Shown: positions 9,929 through 17,409 of the stretch, in pieces
Numbering within the stretch: the first letter of the stretch is position 1
Layout: every line of letters begins with the position of its first letter
From: BM003 sp963699835
Lineage (GTDB): Bacteria > Pseudomonadota > Gammaproteobacteria > Steroidobacterales > BM003
DNA length: 64,000 nt
Reading direction: 5' to 3'
Assembly (NCBI GenBank): GCA_963699835.1
Contig: CAVOVJ010000005.1
Span: forward strand, 1-64,000
Notes under the pieces: generated by a model
Database searches by the model: none
Told to the model about the DNA's origin: nothing
What the model saw: the letters and a program-made list of their open reading frames with translations, nothing else
Made by a program: the position numbers and the translations under genes

Positions 9929-10547
9929 ATGACGCAAAAGCTATCGGCGCTTGAGAAGGGAATCCGAAAAGCGGAACGCGAGTTTGTGCGGGTCACTCAC
10001 AGCACAGCGCGCGCACTCGAGCGTGATGCCCGCAAACTCAGCAATCAGATAACCCGACTGAACCGCAGTGTTCAAACCAACAGAAAACGGCTTGCACGTG
10101 AGGCGGAGCGGCTTGCGAGCGCGAAAACCGCGGTGGCAAAACGCAAGATCCAGGCCCAGATCAAAAAATTTGAACAACTGGTCGACGAAGCAAAAGCGGA
10201 ACTGCAGGAGCATCGCACAAATCTGAAGCCCCTGCGCGAACAGCTTACCGAGGCGCGTGATTATGCACGCAAGGCGTTGGGTATGAGCAAGGCGCTGAGC
10301 GCGCATGACAAGGAGCTGGCGAAGAAAGCGCTGGCCAAAGTCAAAAAGAAAAAGGCGAAGAAAAAAGTAGCGAAAAAGAAGACCGTGGCCAAGGTTGCGG
10401 CGAAGAAAAAGACCACTGCGCGGAAACGCCCGGCGGCCAGGAAACGGACCGCTAAAAAAGGCAGCCAGCCGGAAGAAGGCGCCCGCGAAAAAGACAAGCA
10501 TGCGGCGCGCTTCGACGAAAAAGGCCTCGCGCAAGAAGACCGCTTGA
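9929..10547 (+). CDS. Histone H1-like / coiled-coil DNA-binding protein with lysine-rich tail (one frameshift)
   Basis: ATG 9929 has a purine-rich SD (AAGGGG AAAGGG) just upstream. Residues ~1-115 form a long charged coiled coil (RLAREAERLASAKTAV). The tail is a bacterial histone H1-like KKxAKK array. The uncorrected frame runs on through the downstream terminator to 10675. Removing one A from the A6 run at 10454-10459 instead gives a tail of KKAASRKKAPAKKTS type and a stop at 10545-10547, only 26 bases before the terminator hairpin. This is the clearest sign that the shift is an error. The 205-residue product probably binds and compacts DNA. Confidence 0.8.
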
Positions 10548-10573
10548 CGGAGGCTGTGAACTCGGGTGTATTG

Positions 10574-10597
10574 GGGCCGGCGAATGCCGGCCCTTTT
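10574..10597 (+). terminator. Rho-independent terminator of the histone-like gene
   Basis: A perfect 8-bp stem GGGCCGGC/GCCGGCCC with the loop GAAT is followed by TTTT. It lies 26 bases after the corrected stop of the histone-like gene. Confidence 0.88.
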
Positions 10598-10671
10598 CGC
10601 TGCAGCAACGTGTATTCCCGCACACTCGCCGCTCCGGTATTCGTATTGACGACAGTGATCAGGTACGCATC

Positions 10672-11244
10672 ATGAACAAACTGCAAGCATCCGCGGCGAC
10701 GGTAGGTCTGGTTTTGTTCGCGCAGGGCGCGAGCGCCGATTTGAACACCGACCTGCGCCGCTGTGCGTTGATCCTCGATTCGATCGAGCGTCTTGCTTGT
10801 TACGACGGTCTGAGTAAACGTGCGGCAGCTGCCGCAACGGCGCCTGTGCCAACGCCGGTGGGCGCCGACCCCGCTGCAACGGCCGCCGCCGCGCCCGCAG
10901 CACAAAGTGCGCCGCCGCCAGTACCGCCGGCCGCACCGCCGCCGGAGACGCCCCCTGTTGCCGCCGCGGACAGCGCCGCCAGGGAAGACTTCGGCCTGGA
11001 AGAGCAGCGTGCCGCCGAAACCAAGCTGATCCGCAGCCGTATCAACGGTACGTTCGACGGCTGGAGCGGCAAGACCGAGTTCGTGCTCGAAAACGGTCAG
11101 GTATGGCGGCAGACGGCCGGCGGCAAGCTCGTCGCAAATGAAATCGAGAACCCCGAAGTCGAAATCAAACGCGGTTTCATGGGCGTTTATTACCTCAAGG
11201 TCGACGGCTATAACCCGACGGTCAAGGTGCGACGGATCAAATAG
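10672..11244 (+). CDS. Exported protein of unknown function with proline/alanine-rich linker
   Basis: This 190-residue protein has a signal peptide (~1-23, cleavage at ASA-DL). A short N-terminal cysteine motif follows (RRCALILDSIERLACYD), the C-x(n)-ERLACYD pattern seen at the N-terminus of several periplasmic proteins such as phospholipase A and TagO-like proteins. Residues ~55-105 are a low-complexity A/P linker. The last 75 residues form a beta-rich domain (FDGWSGKTEFVLENGQVWRQ). I infer a secreted or periplasmic protein with a disulphide between the two N-terminal cysteines; function unknown. It converges on the phosphoesterase gene at 11254. Confidence 0.78.
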   Translation: MNKLQASAATVGLVLFAQGASADLNTDLRRCALILDSIERLACYDGLSKRAAAAATAPVPTPVGADPAATAAAAPAAQSAPPPVPPAAPPPETPPVAAADSAAREDFGLEEQRAAETKLIRSRINGTFDGWSGKTEFVLENGQVWRQTAGGKLVANEIENPEVEIKRGFMGVYYLKVDGYNPTVKVRRIK

Positions 11245-11253
11245 GCGTCTGCG

Positions 11254-13122
11254 CTATTTGCGGTACGTCTTCAACAGATCGTCGCGCCGGGCGAGCAGGG
11301 CGCGGATCTGTTCGCGGTCGATGTACTCCCCGAGTGCGGTGGTAAGCGTTTCCTGGTCGAGACGCTCGAGCCTGCGTGCCATTTCGTCGCCGACCTGTAT
11401 CGGAAAATTGCTGAAATCCGCAGGCAGTTTGCGACTGAGCCTGAAAGCGCGCGAGTGGTCGATCAACACCAGCATCCAGTCGTCGCGGGTGAAGGTGACG
11501 TTTTGCTGGGTCCGGTCGGTGTTCAGGATCAGGCTGTCGAAAACGTACATCAGGTTGTATTGCGGGTTGATTGGGCAATAGCCGTCCGCGCGGACGTTCT
11601 GCTCGGTTTTCTCGAGCAGGCTGATCATGTCATTGACCCAGAACTGCAGCGCGCCGGGGTTGCCGTTGACCGAGCGTTCCACCGTGACCGGCACCAGGTT
11701 CAGGTCGAGCAACCGGTCCAGCTTGTACGCGGCAACTTCGTGCTGGTACCGATCGGACTTCTCGATCAGCTGGCGGCGCCGCTGGCTGTTGCCGCTGATC
11801 GGCGTGGAGACGCCTTTGTACAACGCCCGCACGCTGATGCCGTCGCGCTCCAGCGTAACCCGCAACGGCTTGGTAACACCCGTTCCGACCTCTTCGGTCG
11901 CGACGATCTCCGCAGTGGCCAGGAACTCCTCGAGCTGGTCGTCATTGAGGTTACCGGGGCGTTCGCCGACGCGGCGGATTTCGGCGTCCACAGGTTCCGC
12001 GCTCTGGCTCCCCGCATAACGGACCTGCAGGTTGTCGCCCTCGATAATCAGGGCTGCGGGCGTGCCCTCGTAGTAGCTGCGCAGCATTCCGGTGTCGGCC
12101 ATGATGATGAGCCCGCCGAGACGGCTGGTAACCCGCCGCGAGACCGTGGGTGTGTGGCCGAACACCACGCGTTTGGCGCCAAGCCGGTCGAGGATCGATT
12201 TGACGGTGTCGTACTGGGTGAGTTCATGGCATAGCGCGTTTTCGCGAATCCACAACGGCCCGATCGGACCGAGCAGCGGCGCTTCGAGCAGCGTTTCGAG
12301 TTGCGCTGCCGCTGCGGTCGCTTCCTCGTCGCCGAGCCCACGCAGGGCATCGACCCGTCCGCGCCGTGCCACCGGGACCTGGAACCTCGCGGCGACGCCG
12401 TCCCAGACGCGGTTGTAGTCGGCGACGGTTTGCGTCACTTGAGCATTGATCGTGGGAATGTCGGACTCGAGCAGGACCGGGGACAGCCCGCCGTGGACGA
12501 ACACCGTGTCGCCAACCTTGATCATGGTCGGCATGCTCTGCAGCCACTTGCCGTAGACGCCGGTCGCCGAGAATGCGGCGCTGTGACCGAAATAGCCGGG
12601 CGGGAACCGCTCCTCGAAGGTGCTTGCCGCCTCGTCTTCGGACAATCCGCTGGCGCTGGCATCGACGACGAATGCGGCACGCGCCTGTTCGCGTACCGCG
12701 GCGGGTTCCAGGTCCTGGTACGCGGCGTATTCACCGTCGGTGACGTAGCGCAGATCCGCGGTCAGGTTCATCACTTCATGATTGCCGAGAATGACATGCA
12801 CGGCGCCGCCGGCGGCGGCCGCCTCTTGTTGCAGCCGCATCAACAGGTCCATGACCTTGCGCGAATCGTCGCCGCGATCGAGCAGATCGCCCACCGACAC
12901 CAGTTGGGTGCGGCCACCGGTCCAGCGCAATTGGTCGTCCGCGAGGCCGGTATCGCGCAAAAGCCCGCCAAGTTCGCTGTAGGCGCCGTGAATATCGCCG
13001 ACGACGACGATGCGCGCGGATGCCGGGAATTTCCAGTCATCTGCCGCCAGGGCCGTCGCTGCAGCGCCGATCAGCGTGAGAAGAAGTAAGAACCGAAGTA
13101 AGCGCAATGGTGTGGTTGTCAT
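11254..13122 (-). CDS. Exported metallophosphoesterase fused to an atypical kinase-like domain
   Basis: I chose ATG 13122, which gives 622 residues beginning with a signal peptide or N-terminal anchor (RLLRFLLLLTLIGAAATALA). Residues ~37-375 carry the calcineurin-like set GDIHG, GDLLDRG, GNHE, VFVHGG and GHTP, as in Shewanella-like protein phosphatases. Residues ~430-622 look like an atypical kinase: a candidate ATP lysine (ALYKG), a helix glutamate (HEVAAYKLDRLL), a catalytic-loop-like FDSLILNTDRTQQN and a metal motif-like LIDHSRAF, reminiscent of Fam20/PI3K-like and HipA-like folds. The pairing of phosphatase and kinase-like domains in one exported protein is unusual. The kinase assignment rests on motif reading only. 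Confidence 0.8.
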   Translation of the reverse strand: MTTTPLRLLRFLLLLTLIGAAATALAADDWKFPASARIVVVGDIHGAYSELGGLLRDTGLADDQLRWTGGRTQLVSVGDLLDRGDDSRKVMDLLMRLQQEAAAAGGAVHVILGNHEVMNLTADLRYVTDGEYAAYQDLEPAAVREQARAAFVVDASASGLSEDEAASTFEERFPPGYFGHSAAFSATGVYGKWLQSMPTMIKVGDTVFVHGGLSPVLLESDIPTINAQVTQTVADYNRVWDGVAARFQVPVARRGRVDALRGLGDEEATAAAAQLETLLEAPLLGPIGPLWIRENALCHELTQYDTVKSILDRLGAKRVVFGHTPTVSRRVTSRLGGLIIMADTGMLRSYYEGTPAALIIEGDNLQVRYAGSQSAEPVDAEIRRVGERPGNLNDDQLEEFLATAEIVATEEVGTGVTKPLRVTLERDGISVRALYKGVSTPISGNSQRRRQLIEKSDRYQHEVAAYKLDRLLDLNLVPVTVERSVNGNPGALQFWVNDMISLLEKTEQNVRADGYCPINPQYNLMYVFDSLILNTDRTQQNVTFTRDDWMLVLIDHSRAFRLSRKLPADFSNFPIQVGDEMARRLERLDQETLTTALGEYIDREQIRALLARRDDLLKTYRK

Positions 13123-13246
13123 GGATCGAACCCGGGTTTGTTTGCCGATGGGTGCAAGCTTAGACCAAAGGTCCCGGCTGCGGTGCGGTGCCCGGACATG
13201 ATATTGGCTATCATGAGCACGGACCCTGTGGATCTGCGGACATTCA

Positions 13247-13615
13247 ATGATGAATTCGTTGCGTTTTGCCATATTGTTTTTGCTCGTGCTGTTGCTTGCA
13301 AGTTGCGGAGAGATCAATCCGCATGAAAGCCAGGATCTGGATCGGCACGACTACAGCAATATCCGGGTATCGCCGCAGGACAACAGTATCCTGATCTACG
13401 AGGTCAAGCTGACCGCGAAATACCCTGACAACAACGCGCAGGCCGAGGCAACGCGGATGCGCTGGCTGGAGACATGGTTGCGGTTGCGCCAGCTGTGCCC
13501 GGATTCGTACAAGGTTCTGAGCCGACGCCGTTATCAGCCCAGCGATCTGAACCTGTATCACATGGATGTGCGCTACGAGGTTACCTGCGACTCGCCGCCG
13601 CCGCCGGAGAGCTGA
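13247..13615 (+). CDS. Small lipoprotein of unknown function
   Basis: This 122-residue protein starts at tandem ATGs (13247/13250). It has a hydrophobic signal segment and the lipobox LLAS-C at about residue 20. The mature part is charged, contains VKLTAKYPDNNAQAEATR and two further cysteines that could pair, and ends in a proline run. No recognised family. It is divergent from the phosphoesterase gene, with about 125 bp between the starts, and is followed 68 bp later by the zinc peptidase. Confidence 0.75.
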   Translation: MMNSLRFAILFLLVLLLASCGEINPHESQDLDRHDYSNIRVSPQDNSILIYEVKLTAKYPDNNAQAEATRMRWLETWLRLRQLCPDSYKVLSRRRYQPSDLNLYHMDVRYEVTCDSPPPPES

Positions 13616-13683
13616 TTGCCGACCGGTTGCGACGGCTGCGCGCGAAATCGCATGGAGACTGCTGCGCGCACGAGTGAGCCCGG

Positions 13684-14368
13684 ATGATCTGGGTTCTCGC
13701 CATAGTGGCAATCGCCGCGTTGATCTACGTGCCCGGGCTGTGGGTGCGCCAGGTAATGCGCCGCTATAGTGAGCCCGGCGATCGCTATCCGGGTAGCGGC
13801 GGACAATTCGCCGCACACTTGCTGCAGGGACTCGGGATGAGCCATGTCGGGGTGGAGTCGACACCCCAGGGTGATCATTACGACCCGATTGCGAAGGTCG
13901 TGCGTCTGTCGCCTGGCAATTTCGATGGGCGTTCGTTGACGGCGGTGACCGTGGCCGCACATGAGGTCGGCCACGCGCTGCAGGACCATGAGGGCTACAC
14001 CCCTTTGGCCCTGCGTACGCGCCTGGTGGCGGTCGCGGCGCAGGGCGAAAAAATCGCGGCGCTGTTGCTGATGCTGTTGCCGGTTCTGGCCATTCTTTCG
14101 CGTTCGCCGGTTGCGGCCCTGCTGATACCGCTGGCAATCGTCGGCAGCGTCGGACTTTCGACCTTCGTGCATCTGTTGACGTTACCTACCGAGATGGACG
14201 CAAGTTTTACGCGGGCCCTGCCGCTTCTGCAGGAGGGCGGATATCTGCAGGGACGGGGATTTGCCGCATGCGCGGCGACTTTTGAAAGCCGCAGCCCTCA
14301 CCTATGTTTCCGCCTCGTTGATGAGCCTTCTGAATTTCGGCCGCTGGCTTGCGGTATTGCGGCGCTAG
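13684..14368 (+). CDS. Membrane zinc metallopeptidase, YugP/PF04298 family (one frameshift)
   Basis: Corrected length is 227 residues, the family norm. An N-terminal membrane segment (WVLAIVAIAALIYVPG) precedes the catalytic HEVGH motif (VAAHEVGHALQDH, ~100). Two more hydrophobic helices follow (ALLLMLLPVLAILS and VAALLIPLAIVGSVGL), then LPTEMDASFTRALPLL, which bears the third-ligand region. The frame breaks at GGGG 14255-14258. With one G fewer the protein ends in ARRLLKAAALTYVSASLMSL and stops at TAG 14366-14368, matching family C-termini. The stop shares a CTAG with the convergent DUF192 gene. Confidence 0.85.
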
Positions 14369-14895
14369 CTGCCGTCGCTACGCCGTCGCAGCGGGCTGAA
14401 AACAGCGTGCCGGAGCTTGTCTCCGGGGGCGATCTTCAGCTCGGCGACCCGACCGCCGCGCAATTCCAGCACGGCGCTCACGGGCATTTGTGCGCTAACG
14501 GTATCCAGCGAATGCGGCACCGTGTTTTCGGCGATATGGGCAATGTTCCCGTCGGCCTCGATAAACAGCATGTCCAGCGGAATCAGGGTGTTCTTCATCC
14601 ACATCCCGATCATCTGCGGCCGCGGATAGATAAACAGCATTCCGCTGTCCGGTTCCAGCTCCTCTACAAACATCAGTCCGCGCGCCCGCTCGGCAGGATC
14701 CCGCGCAATCCAGACTTCGAACTTGTGGGTCTCGCCCGCAGCCGTCGCAATCGCCAGTTCGGAACGGTCGAGGCTCTCGAGGAACGCCGCGGTCGCCTCA
14801 TCCGCCCGGCTCGCAGCCAGGCCCGCCAGCAACAGGAACAGGATCACGACGGCCTGAGCGGGTTTTTTCGCGGGTATCGCCGGGCGTGTTTGCAT
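14365..14895 (-). CDS. DUF192 family exported protein
   Basis: This 176-residue protein has a signal peptide (hydrophobic VVILFLLLAGLAA, cleavage near SRA-DE). The rest matches DUF192 (PF02643): ERARGLMFVEEL, GMLFIYPRPQ, MWMKNTLIPLDMLFIEADG and VLELRGGRVAEL. The family is a small beta-barrel common in bacteria and archaea, with no settled biochemical role. The gene ends against the zinc peptidase gene, the two stops overlapping in CTAG. Confidence 0.9.
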   Translation of the reverse strand: MQTRPAIPAKKPAQAVVILFLLLAGLAASRADEATAAFLESLDRSELAIATAAGETHKFEVWIARDPAERARGLMFVEELEPDSGMLFIYPRPQMIGMWMKNTLIPLDMLFIEADGNIAHIAENTVPHSLDTVSAQMPVSAVLELRGGRVAELKIAPGDKLRHAVFSPLRRRSDGS

Positions 14896-15034
14896 AAGAC
14901 TCGTTTGCCGTGTGTGCCGTGCACAGACTGACCTCGAGTAGCGAAAAGCGCAAGCGATGCGGGTTGCCGGGAACGATACGAATCATGCATTGGACCGGCC
15001 GAGGCCGCGCCGCTGCTGTTTTGCCGGGTGGGTC

Positions 15035-15063
15035 AAAAAAGCCGCCCCGGAGCCGGTGGCCCG
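15035..15063 (-). terminator. Probable terminator of the TPR-methyltransferase gene
   Basis: On the minus strand a GC-rich imperfect hairpin (GCCACCGG/CCGGGGC) is followed by six Ts at 15040-15035. It lies about 55 bases beyond the stop of the methyltransferase gene. Confidence 0.6.
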
Positions 15064-15115
15064 TGGCGCGTCCTGTTCGGTGCGATTTTCCCCGGTGCTG
15101 CTCCCTCAGCGGGTG

Positions 15116-16427
15116 TCAGAGAATGCGAATCGCTGCCTGTTTGTCGAACAGGCTGTAGGCCAGCGGCTCGAAACGGAGGTCGAAACGCGCACAGATCTCG
15201 ATCAGCGCGCGGTACTCGTGGTCGCGCCATCCGTCGTAACCGAAAAATTCGTCGAAAAGCAGTACCGAACCCGGCCGCAGTCGTGGCGCGACCGGTTCGA
15301 GTGCGCTCAACGTCGATTCGTAGAGATCGCAGTCGATATGTGCGAACGAGACATGGACAGCGGTGGTTGCGAGCAGCGCGGGCAGCGTGTCTGCGAACAG
15401 GCCGCTGTGCAGCTTTACATTTGCGGGAACGTCGGGAAGCCGTCCGTCGGTGCTGTAACTCCCGCTCGGGTTGTCCGCATTCCAGTCCTGTGGCAATCCT
15501 GAGAAAGTGTCAAAGCCGTGTACCGGTCCGGGCCAGTGGCCAGCAATAAGGTTGATCGAGCGCCCGTGATAGACCCCGAATTCAAGCGCGAGCCCGGTCG
15601 GGTCAGCCTGTTCCACTGCATACTCGAAGCGTGTCGGTGAAGACGCCGAAATGGCGTTTTGCCGGTGCACCTTGCATGTAGCGGAACGCGTCGAGCGCGG
15701 GGGCGGTGCGCGGATCTTGCCGCGCTATCTCGAAATGGCCGGTGGCGTCATTGTCGCGTCCGGCAAATGCCAGCGTGATCCCGAGCAGGCAGTGAGCGAG
15801 GGTATGACCGGGCGCGAGCCGCACCGCGGCGGCAAAGGCGTCTATGGCGAGCGAGGGGGCGTCGTCACGGAATCGGTCCACGCCCAGCGTCACGAACAGA
15901 TCCGCACTGTCCGGCCATTTGCGCAGCGCGGCTTGCAGCGTAGCGCCGGCCTCGTTGCGCTGTCCGAGGCTCTGCAGCGCCTTGGCCAGGGCCAGCACGG
16001 CTTCCGGCTGCGTGGCCGTAGCGCTGGCGGCGCGGAAACAGGCCAGCGAGGCCGGGTAATCGCCGGCGCGCCACCAGGCGCGGCCCTGCATCAACTGTCG
16101 TTGCGATGTCGGTGCGATCTGGCACAGGGCTTCAAGGCGCGCGCCCGCCTCGCGATAACGGTGCTGGCGTAGCAACGCGATGGCCAGTGGCTCCAGATAG
16201 GCCGCCTCATCGGCATCGAGCAGCGTGGCCTGCGCCAGCGCCGTCTGCGCCAGCGCCGGTTCGTTGCGCGCCAGTTCGCACAGCCCCTCCAGGTACCAGG
16301 CCAGCGCGGCCTCGGGTTGTTGTCTGCGCACCTCCCGTGCCAGCCCCAGCGCCTCGGAGAAACGTTTCGCCCGGTACAGGCCGAATGCCTGGCCAAGTGT
16401 GTTTTGCTGCGGTTCAGATGATGACAT
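15116..16427 (-). CDS. TPR protein fused to a class I SAM-dependent methyltransferase (one frameshift)
   Basis: Starting at ATG 16427, about 250 residues of TPR-like helices (AFGLYRAKRFSEALGLAREV, AWYLEGLCELARNEP, AHCLLGITLAFAGRDNDA) lead into a methyltransferase domain. The latter shows the SAM-binding LALEFGVYHGRSI, then FDTFSGLPQDW, SFAHIDCDLYEST and GSVLLFDEFFGYDGW, typical of Methyltransf_24/TylF-like enzymes. The halves are out of frame by one base near GG 15635-15636; removing it gives GVFTTRFEYAVEQAD and a 436-residue protein of integral codon number. An alternative reading is two separate adjacent genes overlapping by 68 bp. The domain order parallels the TPR-hydroxylase and TPR-sulfotransferase in this window. 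Confidence 0.75.
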
Positions 16428-16527
16428 GGCGCTGCGCCCGGTGGTTTGCGGTGACAGGGAATCGCGGTGCTGCGAACTCAGCAAGAATCGGGTGGGTCGT
16501 GATTCGCTCGGGCGCTACACTGCACCC

Positions 16528-17409
16528 ATGAATGAGCATCGCGATTATCGGCGGATCGCCGCCGCCATTGACTATATTGCGGCCCATTACCGCGAGCAAC
16601 CGGATCTCGCCGCTGTCGCGGGCGCGGTCCATCTCAGCCCGCACCATTTCAATCGCCTGTTCCGCCGCTGGGCCGGAATCACGCCAAAACAGTTTCTGAA
16701 AATGATCACGCTCGACGCGGCCAAACACAGTCTGCAGACCGATCGCAGTCTGTTCGCTGCGGCGATCGACTCGGGCCTGTCCGGCGCCGGGCGTCTTCAC
16801 GATCTGTTCGTGACCATCGAGGCGATGAGCCCGGGCGAGTTCCGTAGCGGCGGCCGCGGGCTGGACATTTCCTGGGGCTGGCATCCGAGTCCCTATGGCG
16901 ACTGCCTGATCGCGATGACATCGCGTGGATTGTGTCATCTCGGATTTTACGACAGCGGCGTCGCCGCCGCACAGCGGGCACTCGCCGCAGCGTGGCCGGC
17001 CGCGAACCTGCATCGCGATCAGGCGGCGACCGCGGCGTTCGCCGAGCCCATTTTCGAGCTCGATGGTGCTAGTGCGTGCACACTGCATCTCGGCGGCACC
17101 AATTTTCAGCTGCAGGTGTGGCGCGCGTTGCTGAGCATCCCGCCGGGTGAAACCCAAAGCTATGGCGAACTGGCGGCACGGATCGGCGCACCCTCCGCCG
17201 CTCGAGCAGTCGGGTCGGCGGTGGGCGCCAATCCAGTGGCCTACCTGATTCCCTGTCATCGGGTTCTGCGCCAGGGCAGCGGCCTCGGCGGGTATCGCTG
17301 GGGCGTGCCACGCAAACGCGCAATCCTGGCCCGCGAGGCCGTGCAAAACGCAGCGTCGGGCCGGTCTCAGGGGCGAATCGCCTGGCTCGAGCCAAACCCG
17401 GGACCGTAG
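16528..17409 (+). CDS. AraC-type regulator / methylated-DNA-cysteine methyltransferase (Ada-like)
   Basis: This is a 293-residue two-domain protein. Residues ~8-105 form an AraC-type helix-turn-helix pair (LAAVAGAVHLSPHHFNRLFR and the second helix unit). Residues ~195-280 are the O6-alkylguanine-DNA methyltransferase domain with the acceptor cysteine in PCHRV (NPVAYLIPCHRVLRQGSGLGGYRWG). The N-terminal zinc-binding phosphotriester domain of E. coli Ada is absent, so methyl-triester sensing through that cysteine is not expected. It should remove O6-methylguanine damage directly and may regulate repair genes. It converges with the M14 peptidase gene, overlapping its 3' end by 43 bp. Confidence 0.9.
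   Translation: MNEHRDYRRIAAAIDYIAAHYREQPDLAAVAGAVHLSPHHFNRLFRRWAGITPKQFLKMITLDAAKHSLQTDRSLFAAAIDSGLSGAGRLHDLFVTIEAMSPGEFRSGGRGLDISWGWHPSPYGDCLIAMTSRGLCHLGFYDSGVAAAQRALAAAWPAANLHRDQAATAAFAEPIFELDGASACTLHLGGTNFQLQVWRALLSIPPGETQSYGELAARIGAPSAARAVGSAVGANPVAYLIPCHRVLRQGSGLGGYRWGVPRKRAILAREAVQNAASGRSQGRIAWLEPNPGP

Noticed and set aside
10454..10459. Programmed ribosomal frameshifting at the A6 run of the histone-like gene
   Set aside because: Slippery A6G sites are known, but the shift needed here is the +1 sense, no stimulatory structure is evident, and the same kind of shift occurs in many unrelated genes at ordinary homopolymers.
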